Part shown: positions 56,021 to 63,799 of the stretch, piece by piece
How the letters are laid out: each line of letters begins with the position of its first letter
Position numbering within the stretch: the stretch's first letter is position 1
From: G965198795 sp965198795
GTDB taxonomy: Bacteria > Pseudomonadota > Alphaproteobacteria > Rhodospirillales > Casp-alpha2
Assembly: GCA_965198795.1 (NCBI GenBank)
Contig: OZ240674.1
Location: 1,550,001 to 1,614,000, forward strand
Length of the DNA stretch: 64,000 bases
Reading direction: 5' to 3'
Position numbers and translations under genes: made by a program
Notes under the pieces: model-generated
What the model was told of the DNA's origin: nothing
Seen by the model: only the letters and a program-made list of their open reading frames with translations
Database searches by the model: none

Positions 56021-58123
56021 CTACGTCATGTTCGCAGCTTCTTCGAGCAGTTCGTCTTGAACCGAGAAGGCTGTCGACGCCGAGTTGTACGCCTGCTGCG
56101 CGACAATGAGGTCGGTTAATTCCTTGCTGAGATCCACGTTGGAACCTTCGAGAGATTCCGGGTGAATTCTGGCCACGCCGTTGACGTTGATGAACTCAAA
56201 CTGCGGGGCGCCGGAATCCTCTGTTACTTGAAACAGCGGCCCGTTGCTCGTCAGCAGTCCGTTCGGGTTGGCGAAGGTCGCCAGCGGAATTTTATAGAGC
56301 GCCCGGCGGGAGTTGTCCGAGAAAGTCCCGCTGACGACACCGTATTGGTCAATGTCGATATCCGCCAGGACGGCGCTTTCCAGACCGTTTTGGGTGAACA
56401 GACCGGGCGCGAATTCGCCGGCGAATTGCGACGTCTCGGACAAGTCCAGGGTGAAGGTTTGGGAGACCGTGCCGCCAGGATTGTTGAACGTAACACTTTC
56501 AATGTTACTTGTTTGAATTCCCCCGGTGTTCGCAAAGATAAGCGCCGCCTGGGCGTCTACGGCCGCCGGGCCGGATAAAAGCCCGTCCGTCGAGGAAACG
56601 TTGAAGGCGCCCGACGCCAGCGCCGTCAACTCAAGCGTGTCATTATTCCCCGTTGCGGTGGTCCCGGCCGTCGCCGTCTCGACGCTTCTGACCGTCCCGG
56701 CTCCTTGGGCGTAATGCAGGTCTTGCCCCTCGACGGCGGCCTCCAGGTCGGCGATTATTTCAGAGAGATTGCCGGACGCCAATGAGATGATCGTATTGCC
56801 GCCGTCCCTATCCGCTGTTTCCGATGTGGAGAATGTATAGGTGATGTCGTTGATGGTGACCGTATCACTTGCCGCCGGCGTCCGGGTGAAGGTAAAGCGG
56901 GAGACGTCGCTGAAGGCGCCGCTTACCTGGGACACTGTGAAGGCCGTTGTCTGATTGACCGCGCTGGCGCCGTTATCGTTCAGCAAACCCGAGCCATCCA
57001 CCGTGATAGCCCCTGTGCCGTCTTCCGTGAAAGTCAGTACGTTGCTGGCGGTGATGGAATTGGATGCGCGGGCGTTTGTCGTGTCGAAGGCGGGATCGTG
57101 CTGGATGATCTCGTCCAGCAAGGCTCGAACATCCTGTGAAACCGTGTTGTTGGCCGACGTATCGACGCGAACGACGGGATTGGCGCCGGTAAGCGTTTCC
57201 GTCACGGTTCCGTCGCGGTCAAATCGATAGGTTATACCGTTGATCACCACGGACGATCCTTGTGCGGGGCGGGAGGTGAACTCCAATTGGCCGATAGAGT
57301 TGATAACAGCGCCGTTCGCGCCGTTCACTGTCGCCGTCGTCGCGCCGGGGGGAGGAGGGACGGTGAGGTCCGCCTCGTTGGGCCGCGCGCCGGTGATGAA
57401 GTTAAAGGTCACCGTTTGCGGGTTCAGACTGGCGTCCACCACTTCAGCCCCGAAGGTGTTGACCGTTCCGGCGGGGTCGCTTGACGGAATGTTGATTTTC
57501 AATGAGGCTTCGGTTGTCGCGACGCCTGTGTTGGCGAAAGCGAATTGATCCAGGCGCAGCGGCCGAAGCGGGCCGATGGAGAACGTCTGGCCGTCTGGAT
57601 TGACTGGCACGCCCAGCACATAGTTGCCGAAACTGTCGGCGAGAAACCCTTGATCGACGGTGATCGTCGTCGCGCCGCCGTCAAGCGACGCGGTGTCGTC
57701 GACAATTCCGGGCGCCACGGCGATCTGGAAATCTCCGTTTCGCGTGTAACGAATAGCGGGGTTGTCGGCGGTCGTGATCGACTGGCCGACGCCCGGAAAG
57801 TCGGACTGAACCGCGAAAAATCCCCGGCCGACGATCGCCACGTCGAGAGTGCCGCGCGATAGGTAAAGTTGGCCCTGTACGTCGATGCGATTGAATTGCG
57901 CGGATCGAATGCCGCCGATGTCGTTTTGCGACGTCAAGGCGGCGGCGGCGCCGAAGTTGGCGCCCGCGTTCGAAAAACTGGCGCTGGCCAGTGTTTTAAA
58001 TCCGACGTCGGTCCGTTTAAAACCCACCGTATTGACGTTGGCGATATTGTAACCGATCGCATTCAAACGGCTCGCCTGATTGACCATCGCCGACGTTGTT
58101 ATTTGGAACACACCGAGCGTCAT
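56021..58123 (-). CDS. Second flagellar hook protein (FlgE paralogue)
   Basis: A 700-residue protein of the FlgE family. The N-terminus LNAIGYNIANVNTVGFKRTDV carries the rod/hook motif and the C-terminus VDLSKELTDLIVAQQAYNSASTAFSVQDELLEEAANMT matches hook proteins. The interior shares a module with FlgE at 1888-4566: DTVTINDITYTFSTSETAD and LEAAVEGQD here versus DTITINDITYTFGTGEAAD and LEAAIEGQD there. It stands alone with its own sigma-54 promoter and two palindromes, next to flgI. It could replace or mix with FlgE in the hook, or build a distinct structure; flgF and flgG proteins are far shorter, so those calls are rejected. Confidence 0.87.
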   Translation of the reverse strand: MTLGVFQITTSAMVNQASRLNAIGYNIANVNTVGFKRTDVGFKTLASASFSNAGANFGAAAALTSQNDIGGIRSAQFNRIDVQGQLYLSRGTLDVAIVGRGFFAVQSDFPGVGQSITTADNPAIRYTRNGDFQIAVAPGIVDDTASLDGGATTITVDQGFLADSFGNYVLGVPVNPDGQTFSIGPLRPLRLDQFAFANTGVATTEASLKINIPSSDPAGTVNTFGAEVVDASLNPQTVTFNFITGARPNEADLTVPPPPGATTATVNGANGAVINSIGQLEFTSRPAQGSSVVINGITYRFDRDGTVTETLTGANPVVRVDTSANNTVSQDVRALLDEIIQHDPAFDTTNARASNSITASNVLTFTEDGTGAITVDGSGLLNDNGASAVNQTTAFTVSQVSGAFSDVSRFTFTRTPAASDTVTINDITYTFSTSETADRDGGNTIISLASGNLSEIIADLEAAVEGQDLHYAQGAGTVRSVETATAGTTATGNNDTLELTALASGAFNVSSTDGLLSGPAAVDAQAALIFANTGGIQTSNIESVTFNNPGGTVSQTFTLDLSETSQFAGEFAPGLFTQNGLESAVLADIDIDQYGVVSGTFSDNSRRALYKIPLATFANPNGLLTSNGPLFQVTEDSGAPQFEFINVNGVARIHPESLEGSNVDLSKELTDLIVAQQAYNSASTAFSVQDELLEEAANMT

Positions 58124-58187
58124 CTACCTCAACTCCATCGAAAAACCTCGTGTCGGTTTTCATCACGGTCTCATCCGCAGATTTCGA

Positions 58188-58203
58188 TGCAAGGGCAATG
58201 CCA
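58188..58203 (-). promoter_or_regulatory. Sigma-54 promoter of the second hook gene
   Basis: Minus strand TGGCATTGCCCTTGCA fits TGGCAY-N5-TTGCA exactly, with GG and GC 10 bases apart. The predicted start is near 58177, about 54 bases before the ATG at 58123. The palindromes at 58258-58270 and 58298-58310 are centred 69 and 109 bases upstream. Confidence 0.85.
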
Positions 58204-58257
58204 GGATGAAATACGGTTAAACCATTGAAAAATAATAATTTCATAGAGTTCTAAAAA

Positions 58258-58310
58258 GGCAAAACTTGCCCATGAGCGCCGTACCGGACATAGACCCGGC
58301 AATTATTGCC
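58258..58310. promoter_or_regulatory. Tandem ftr-like palindromes upstream of the second hook gene
   Basis: Two perfect copies of GGCAA-N3-TTGCC: 58258-58270 (spacer AAC) and 58298-58310 (spacer TTA; extended to 7-3-7, 58296-58312). Their centres are 40 bases apart, close to four helical turns, so a regulator would bind both on the same DNA face. This is the best-defined enhancer in the window. Confidence 0.75.
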
Positions 58311-58333
58311 GGCGTGGAGCGGAAGATGGGAAG

Positions 58334-59416
58334 TCAGTCCGCCGGCAGGGGAAAGACATGGGCCCGCTCAGGCGCCACATCGACGGCGACTTCCTCTCCC
58401 GCGGGCGGAAGAAAGACATCCGGAACACGGGCGGTAATGATTCGTTGACCCGTTCCAGTTTCGCAAGTCAGTGACAAATGGCTGGAGCGCCCTAGCGAGC
58501 GCGCGGAGACGACTTTGAGCACGTTGAGTCCCTCCGCACCGCCATTTGCCTCTTTTGAAAGGCTTAGGGCCTCGGGGCGAATAAGGACTTCCGCTGGTGT
58601 TCCGTCGGACAAGTCTCCGGCTCGAAAGAGACCAAGAGGCGTGGCGACCGTCCCGCCGGCGACGGCGCCGGTGAAGCGATTGACCGGACCGAACAGTTCG
58701 GCGACGAAGCTGCTGGCGGGGTTGAAATAGATGTCAACCGGTTTGCCGTCCTGCACCACGCGGCCCTGGTCCATGATCAGTATCGTATCGGCCATGAACA
58801 TCGCTTCTTCCGGATCGTGTGTGACCATCAAGGCGGCGACGCCGGCGTCCCGGAGCACGCCGAAGGTCTGTTCGCGGATTTGCGTCCGGCGGGTTGCGTC
58901 CATGCCCGAGAACGGCTCGTCCAGAAGCAAAATGCGCGGTTCCGGGGCGAGCGCGCGCAGCAGCGCGACGCGTTGCTGTTGGCCGCCGGACAGGACATGG
59001 GGAAAGGCGCCGGCGTAATTTTGCAAACCCACGCGATCCAACGCCCGCGAAATCCAGGAGCGGCGGGCTTCCCGCGCCGCACGTCCTTCCAGGCCAAAGG
59101 CGATGTTGTCAAAAACACTGAGATGGGGGAACAAGGCGTAGTCCTGAAACATCAGGCCGACGCCGCGTTTTTCTGGTGGCCAGCTTCCGCCGTCACGGCC
59201 ATCCGCGACGAGGTCGTTACCGATCGTGACGCGCCCGGCCTGTAACGGCTCCAACCCCGCCGCGATCCGCAGGAGCGTAGTCTTGCCGCATCCCGAGGGT
59301 CCCAGCAGACAGACGACTTCGCCTGCCGGCACAAAGACGGAAACACCGTTCAGGACGCGTGTCCCGCCAAAGCTGTGCGAAACGTTCAGCATGTGCAGAC
59401 CAGCGTCAGGCGTCAT
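58334..59416 (-). CDS. fbpC: Iron(III) ABC transporter ATP-binding protein (FbpC-like)
   Basis: ATPase of an iron importer, 360 residues. Walker A is LLGPSGCGKTTLLRIAAG (about residues 36-53), the signature LSGGQQQRVALLRAL, Walker B ILLLDEPFSGMD, and the switch His in MVTHDPEEAM. The C-terminal domain (from about 245) is the TOBE-type regulatory part seen in FbpC and similar proteins. It overlaps the permease gene by 11 bases. Fur-like boxes upstream of the permease and binding-protein genes support iron as substrate. Confidence 0.9.
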   Translation of the reverse strand: MTPDAGLHMLNVSHSFGGTRVLNGVSVFVPAGEVVCLLGPSGCGKTTLLRIAAGLEPLQAGRVTIGNDLVADGRDGGSWPPEKRGVGLMFQDYALFPHLSVFDNIAFGLEGRAAREARRSWISRALDRVGLQNYAGAFPHVLSGGQQQRVALLRALAPEPRILLLDEPFSGMDATRRTQIREQTFGVLRDAGVAALMVTHDPEEAMFMADTILIMDQGRVVQDGKPVDIYFNPASSFVAELFGPVNRFTGAVAGGTVATPLGLFRAGDLSDGTPAEVLIRPEALSLSKEANGGAEGLNVLKVVSARSLGRSSHLSLTCETGTGQRIITARVPDVFLPPAGEEVAVDVAPERAHVFPLPAD

Positions 59417-61127
59417 GGCGGCGGGCCTTGGTTTGGCGGCTGTTCAAGACGGTGACGGAGAGCAGGATTACCGGAATGATCCCGGCGCCGACGATGGTGA
59501 GGGCGCCCAGAGCGCTCTCCTCCAACAATTCGTCGGATGCATATTGGAAGACAAACGTCGCCAGGGTCTCGTAATTGAACGGCCGGAGGATGATGGTCAT
59601 CGGCAGTTCCTTCATGCAATCGACGAAGACCATCAATCCGGCGGTCAGCAAACTGCCCCGCACGAGCGGGAAATGGACGCGTTTGAGAGTCTGGAACGAA
59701 GACAGGCCCAACGTCCGCGCCGCTCCGTCCATGCTGTGGGTGACTTTGTCCAGGCTCGCCTCGATGGCGCAGAAGGAAAGGGCCAGAAAGCGTACTATGT
59801 AACCAAATAAGATGGCGGCGATGGTGCCGCTGAAAATCAATCCGGTGCCGGCGCCGAAGGCGTCCCTCGCGAACTGATCGATGATATTGTCGAGCCCGCC
59901 CAGCGGGATAATCACGCCGATGGCCAGAATGGCGCCCGGGACGGCGTAGCCGATACTGGCGAAACGGACGGCGGCTTGCGTCAGCGGGGTCGGATTGATA
60001 CGAAGGCCATACGCCAGGATCATGCCCAGCCCAACCGCGCCGATGGCCGCCAGCGTTGAAAGCGTCAGGCTGTTCGCCGTGATCGTCAGGTAATCGGCCT
60101 CCCAGGTTTCTTGATGGAACTCGAGGGCGTAGCTTGTCAGCACGCCCGCCGGCAGAACGAAACCAAGCAGGACCGGAAGCGCGCAAGCCATTACGGCGCC
60201 GAAAGCCCGCCAGCCGCTCAAGGGGGTGGCGGGCAACGCCTGAAAGCGGGTTGTCGTGTGGTGATAGCGCTGGCTGCGGCGGGCCATGCGTTCCAGCACG
60301 ACAAGGATCAGGACGAAACCCATCAGCAGGCTCGCCAACTGCGCCGCGCCGGTGCGGGAATTCATGTTCAGCCAGACGTCGTAGATGCCGGAGGTAAACG
60401 TTTGAACGCCGAAAAACGAGACCGTTCCGTAGTCGTTCAAGGTCTCCATCAACGCCAAGGTCATGCCCACGGCGATTGCCGGGCGGGCAAGGGGAAGGGC
60501 CACATGCCAGAACGCCCGCCAGGACGATTTGCCCAACGTGCGGCTGACCTCAAGCACACAGACCGATTGTTCCAGGAAGGCCGCGCGCGCGAGCAGATAA
60601 ACGTACGGGTACAACACCAATGACATGACGATGACGGCGCCCTCGGTCGAGCGGATGTCGGGAAACCAGTAATCCCGCGCGCTCCGCCAGCCGAAGATGT
60701 CCCGGAGCGCGCTTTGCACGGGGCCCGCATATTCCAACTGATCGGTAATGACGAAGGCCAGAATATAGGCCGGCACGGCCAAGGGAAGCAGCAGCGCCCA
60801 ATTGAACAGCGTCCGGCCCGGGAATCGGCACATAGTCACAAGCCAAGCGGTCCCCGTTCCAAGTATGAAGACGCCGAAACCGACGCCCGCCATCAATGTG
60901 ACGGTTTCGGCGATGTAGGTCCACAGCACCGTATTGGCCAAATGGGACCAGATATCGCCGCTGGGCCGCAAGGCGATGACCGCGACGGCGATCAGTGGCG
61001 CCGCAACGATCAGCGAGACGCCGATGGTCGCCAGACTCCAGCCGGACAGGCGCGGCGGACGCGTGCGGAGAGAGGATTCGGAGACGGCGGAGAGGGGGGC
61101 GGTTGAAGGCACAGGGGCCGATCTCAA
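59406..61127 (-). CDS. fbpB: Iron(III) ABC transporter permease (FbpB-like)
   Basis: Inner-membrane permease of about 573 residues with roughly twelve transmembrane segments in two tandem halves, as in FbpB/SfuB (one polypeptide supplying both pore halves). EAA-type loops are visible as VSRTLGKSSWRAFWHVALPLARPA and DGAARTLGLSSFQTLKRVHFPL (parts). The start is uncertain: TTG 61127 opens the frame but GTG 61112 is also possible; neither has a strong ribosome site. A Fur-like box at 61188-61202 precedes it, so it may have its own iron-controlled promoter. Confidence 0.88.
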   Translation of the reverse strand: MRSAPVPSTAPLSAVSESSLRTRPPRLSGWSLATIGVSLIVAAPLIAVAVIALRPSGDIWSHLANTVLWTYIAETVTLMAGVGFGVFILGTGTAWLVTMCRFPGRTLFNWALLLPLAVPAYILAFVITDQLEYAGPVQSALRDIFGWRSARDYWFPDIRSTEGAVIVMSLVLYPYVYLLARAAFLEQSVCVLEVSRTLGKSSWRAFWHVALPLARPAIAVGMTLALMETLNDYGTVSFFGVQTFTSGIYDVWLNMNSRTGAAQLASLLMGFVLILVVLERMARRSQRYHHTTTRFQALPATPLSGWRAFGAVMACALPVLLGFVLPAGVLTSYALEFHQETWEADYLTITANSLTLSTLAAIGAVGLGMILAYGLRINPTPLTQAAVRFASIGYAVPGAILAIGVIIPLGGLDNIIDQFARDAFGAGTGLIFSGTIAAILFGYIVRFLALSFCAIEASLDKVTHSMDGAARTLGLSSFQTLKRVHFPLVRGSLLTAGLMVFVDCMKELPMTIILRPFNYETLATFVFQYASDELLEESALGALTIVGAGIIPVILLSVTVLNSRQTKARRHDA

Positions 61128-61187
61128 ATACGGTTGCTTGGGGTGACTGGGCCGCTGGGCGGGGCCGTGGCGGTGCAGGCATGATAT

Positions 61188-61202
61188 TGATAATCATTTT
61201 CA
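61188..61202. promoter_or_regulatory. Fur-like box upstream of fbpB
   Basis: TGATAATCATTTTCA matches the 7-1-7 Fur core TGATAATNATTATCA at all but one informative position. It lies about 60 bases upstream of the permease start and 105 bases after fbpA, suggesting a second iron-regulated promoter inside the operon. A 9-base GC-rich stem at 61236-61265 between it and fbpA could attenuate read-through. Confidence 0.65.
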
Positions 61203-61294
61203 ATGTGGATGCAATGACAACCATGCGGCACGAACGCGCGGCCGCCTTGGACAAGACGGCCGCGCTTGAGTCTGAGAAGCTATTTGGGAGAGAG

Positions 61295-62338
61295 TTAGCT
61301 GCCCGGACCATTGTTGAATTGAACGCGGTCAACCAGCTTGGACGCCAGCGGACGCAACTCGGCGATTTCCTCCAGGCTCAAGCCGTCGGCCTTGAAAGCG
61401 CCCCAGCTCTTGACCAGCGGGTTAAGCTCGACACCGGCCTTCACCGGATATTCAAAATTCTGCGAGGCGTAGAGTTTCTGGGCGTAATCACCGGACAGGA
61501 ACTCGATCAACTTGATGGCGTTTTCCCGGTTCTTGGCGGACTTGGTGACGGCGGCGCCCGAGATGTTGACGTGGTTCCCATAGCTGTCCTGGTTCAGGAA
61601 GACGACCTTGATCGCTTTAGCCCAATCCTTCTGTTCGGCCTTCTTCTCGTTGGTCTCCATTTTGCCCATGTAATAGGTGTTGGCGAGACCAATGTCGCAT
61701 TGACCTTCGAAGATGGCTTTCGCTTGAGCCCGGTCGTTGCCGGCCGGTTTGCGGGCAAGGTTGTCTTTCAGACCGGCAAGCCATTCCTGAGTGGCTTTTT
61801 CGCCCTTGTGGGCGATCATCGACGCGATCAGGGCGACATTGTAGGGGTGCTTGCCGGACCGCAGGCAAATGCGGCCCTTGAATTTCGGGTCCGCCAGATC
61901 GGCGTAGGTCTTCAACTCGCCGTCTTTCACGCGGTCTTTCGAGGCGTAAACGACGCGCGCCCGCGTGGTCAGGCCGAACCAGAAGCCATCCGGATGACGC
62001 AGGTTGGCGGGGATGTTCCTTTCCAAAATGCCGGATTTGACGGGCGCCAGAACGCCAGCCTTCCTCAACTCGTTTAAGCGGCCGATGTCGACCGTCAACA
62101 CGGCGTCCGCCGGGTTGTTCGCGCCGGCGGCCTTGATTTTCTCAAGCATGCCTTTCTTGGCGAACACCGTGTTCACCTTGACGCCGGTCTTTTTCGTGAA
62201 TTCTTCCAAGATCGGATTGATCAGGAACGGTTGGCGATAGGAATAGAGGTTTATTTCCCCGCTGGCGAAGGCGGGAGTTTCAGCGGCGGCTATCAGCGCG
62301 CCGCCCAGAACCATGGCTGATACGAGTTTCACTTTCAT
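61295..62338 (-). CDS. fbpA: Iron(III) ABC transporter substrate-binding protein (FbpA-like)
   Basis: Periplasmic ferric-iron-binding protein of 347 residues. The signal peptide MKVKLVSAMVLGGALIAAAE...AFA is followed by the conserved mature start SGEINLYSYRQPFLINPILEEF. GLANTYYMGKM contains the twin tyrosines that bind Fe(III) in FbpA/FutA proteins, and YSYR offers another tyrosine ligand. First gene of the fbpA-fbpB-fbpC run, with a Fur-like box about 50 bases upstream. Confidence 0.92.
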   Translation of the reverse strand: MKVKLVSAMVLGGALIAAAETPAFASGEINLYSYRQPFLINPILEEFTKKTGVKVNTVFAKKGMLEKIKAAGANNPADAVLTVDIGRLNELRKAGVLAPVKSGILERNIPANLRHPDGFWFGLTTRARVVYASKDRVKDGELKTYADLADPKFKGRICLRSGKHPYNVALIASMIAHKGEKATQEWLAGLKDNLARKPAGNDRAQAKAIFEGQCDIGLANTYYMGKMETNEKKAEQKDWAKAIKVVFLNQDSYGNHVNISGAAVTKSAKNRENAIKLIEFLSGDYAQKLYASQNFEYPVKAGVELNPLVKSWGAFKADGLSLEEIAELRPLASKLVDRVQFNNGPGS

Positions 62339-62386
62339 TTGTCGTTGTCCTTCTCAGGGGGTTCGCGGGTTGTTCACAACTCATAT

Positions 62387-62401
62387 TGAGAATGATTATC
62401 A
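62387..62401. promoter_or_regulatory. Fur-like box upstream of fbpA
   Basis: TGAGAATGATTATCA (TGATAATCATTCTCA on the gene strand) matches the 7-1-7 Fur core at all but one informative position and lies 49 bases before the fbpA start. A further degenerate half (TCATTCTCGATA) is near 62447-62458. Indicates repression under iron sufficiency; which regulator acts (Fur, Mur or Irr) cannot be told. Confidence 0.7.
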
Positions 62402-62559
62402 GTTGCGCGTCTAAGGTTTAAATATGCCTTGATGCGATTGCAAGTCATTCTCGATAAGTTTTTTGCGGATCACCGGTTTTCGGTCCGGCTCTTCCGAATT
62501 GTTAACGAAACCCCCATATCTTTGGGCGGTTAAAGCGTTGGATAGAGGCGCTCGGTCTT

Positions 62560-63003
62560 ATGAAAGTCAGTGGTGTCGGCGGGTCCAAAGGGGCTGGCAA
62601 CGTCAAAAAATCAAAATCAGCCAATCCGGACGGCGCGTTTTCCGACCAATTACGGGGCGTCGTGGATGACGGCGGCGAGACGGCCTCGGCGCAAGGGGCG
62701 GCCGGGGCCGGGGTTGTGACGGGCATGTCCGCGGTTTTGGCCGCTCAAGATGTCGGAGACGCGACGGACGGCCGCTCGAAGGGGCTAATGTTGCAACGGG
62801 GAAAGTTCCTGCTCGACATGCTGGATGAACTGCGTTTGGACGTTCTCGGCGGCCGGGTTCCGAAGGACAAGCTGATTTGCTTGGCGCAAAACCTGCGTGA
62901 GAAACGTCCTCATTGTGAGGATGAGGCGCTGAACGAGCTTATTGGCGACATTGAAATGCGCGCGGAAGTCGAACTTGCCAAACTCACACGTCAAACAACT
63001 TAG
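62560..63003 (+). CDS. fliX: Flagellar assembly regulator FliX
   Basis: FliX is an alphaproteobacterial protein that couples early basal-body assembly to the activity of FlbD, the enhancer-binding activator of sigma-54 flagellar promoters. The 147-residue protein begins MKVSGVGGSKGAGN and has the conserved C-terminal part from about residue 75: GKFLLDMLDELRLDVLGG, then LNELIGDIEMRAEVELAKL. The Gly/Ala-rich middle is variable. In Caulobacter fliX is divergent from flgI; here the iron transporter and second hook gene stand between them. Its presence supports FlbD-type control of the palindromes upstream of flgI and the hook gene; flbD itself is outside the window. Confidence 0.88.
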   Translation: MKVSGVGGSKGAGNVKKSKSANPDGAFSDQLRGVVDDGGETASAQGAAGAGVVTGMSAVLAAQDVGDATDGRSKGLMLQRGKFLLDMLDELRLDVLGGRVPKDKLICLAQNLREKRPHCEDEALNELIGDIEMRAEVELAKLTRQTT

Positions 63004-63175
63004 CCCGCTCAGTTCGCCGCTATAAACGCATAACGATATTATAAATTTTCTTTTTCATGTGATAGTTGATCGCAGATTTTCGGCCGGGACACCGGAAACG
63101 TCTCTTGCCGAGACGTCCTCGCGTCCTTATATTCCGCCGCGATAAAACAAATAATGTTTTTGGGAGCTTAACACG
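63004..63175 (+). promoter_or_regulatory. dksA leader region
   Basis: Between fliX and dksA lies an AT-rich block (63031-63065), then a perfect small stem ACGTCTC/GAGACGT (63098-63116), then GGGAG about 9 bases before the dksA ATG. It most likely contains the dksA promoter; no consensus was firmly identified. Confidence 0.4.
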
Positions 63176-63592
63176 ATGAACGTGACCCTTCCCCCGGATT
63201 ATTCTCCGTCAAGTGACGAAGAGTTCATGAACCCCACCATGCGGGAGTATTTCCGCCAGAAGTTGTTGCGCTGGCGCGGCGAGCTTCTGGATGAGTCGAA
63301 CGAAACCCTTCAATCTCTCCAGGAAGGCGGCATTGTGGAGCCGGATATCGCGGACCGCGCCTCCGTTGAAACGGAACGGGCTCTTGAACTTCGAACCCGG
63401 GACCGGGCGCGCAAGCTGATCGCCAAGATCGATGACGCCGTTAAACGTATCGAAGCGAGCGAATACGGTTACTGTGAAGAAACGGATGAGCCAATCTCCA
63501 TTTCCCGTTTGGAGGCGCGCCCCATCGCGACGCTAAGCCTGGAAGCGCAAGAGCGTCATGAACGCATGGAGCGGACGCACCGGGACGATTAA
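63176..63592 (+). CDS. dksA: RNA polymerase-binding factor DksA
   Basis: DksA binds the secondary channel of RNA polymerase and works with ppGpp in starvation control. The 138-residue protein has the N-terminal coiled-coil (RQKLLRWRGELLDESNETLQ ... DRASVETERALELRTRDRAR) and the C-terminal globular end YGYCEETDEPISISRLEARPIATLSLEAQERHER. Only one cysteine of the classical four-cysteine zinc finger remains, the reduced form typical of Alphaproteobacteria. It commonly sits between flgH and fliX in this class, as here. An intrinsic terminator follows. Confidence 0.93.
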   Translation: MNVTLPPDYSPSSDEEFMNPTMREYFRQKLLRWRGELLDESNETLQSLQEGGIVEPDIADRASVETERALELRTRDRARKLIAKIDDAVKRIEASEYGYCEETDEPISISRLEARPIATLSLEAQERHERMERTHRDD

Positions 63593-63621
63593 TCGTCTAT
63601 CCGCTTGCGTGGACGGGAAAC

Positions 63622-63648
63622 AAAGGCGGCCGTTGGCCGCCTTTTTGT
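63622..63648 (+). terminator. Intrinsic terminator of dksA
   Basis: Stem AAAGGCGGCC/GGCCGCCTTT (63622-63631 and 63635-63644) with a 3-base loop, followed by TTG within a run of five T. About 30 bases past the dksA stop. Confidence 0.9.
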
Positions 63649-63662
63649 TCCAGGGGCATTTC

Positions 63663-63691
63663 AAAAAAGAGGCCGGCGCTCTGGCCGGCCT
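63663..63691 (-). terminator. Intrinsic terminator of the flgH unit
   Basis: On the minus strand AGGCCGGC/GCCGGCCT (63684-63691 and 63670-63677) with a 6-base loop is followed by CTTTTTT. It faces the dksA terminator and ends the leftward transcript containing flgH, about 110 bases past its stop. Confidence 0.88.
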
Positions 63692-63799
63692 TTAAAGGTG
63701 ATCCAGGTTCTTTTCGCGAACCCAGAACGGGAACTGTGAAACTCCCAAACGGACATTATGCGAAGGGCGGAGAGGAGCCCGCCCCGGCGGGCCCGCCTC

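Noticed and set aside
56021..58123. Calling the second hook gene flgF or flgG
   Set aside because: FlgF and FlgG are about 240-265 residues; this is 700 residues and shares internal modules with FlgE.
60995..62077. 360-codon plus-strand frame opposite the iron transporter genes
   Set aside because: Antisense shadow of fbpA and fbpB, which have clear signal peptide, ligand tyrosines and membrane segments.
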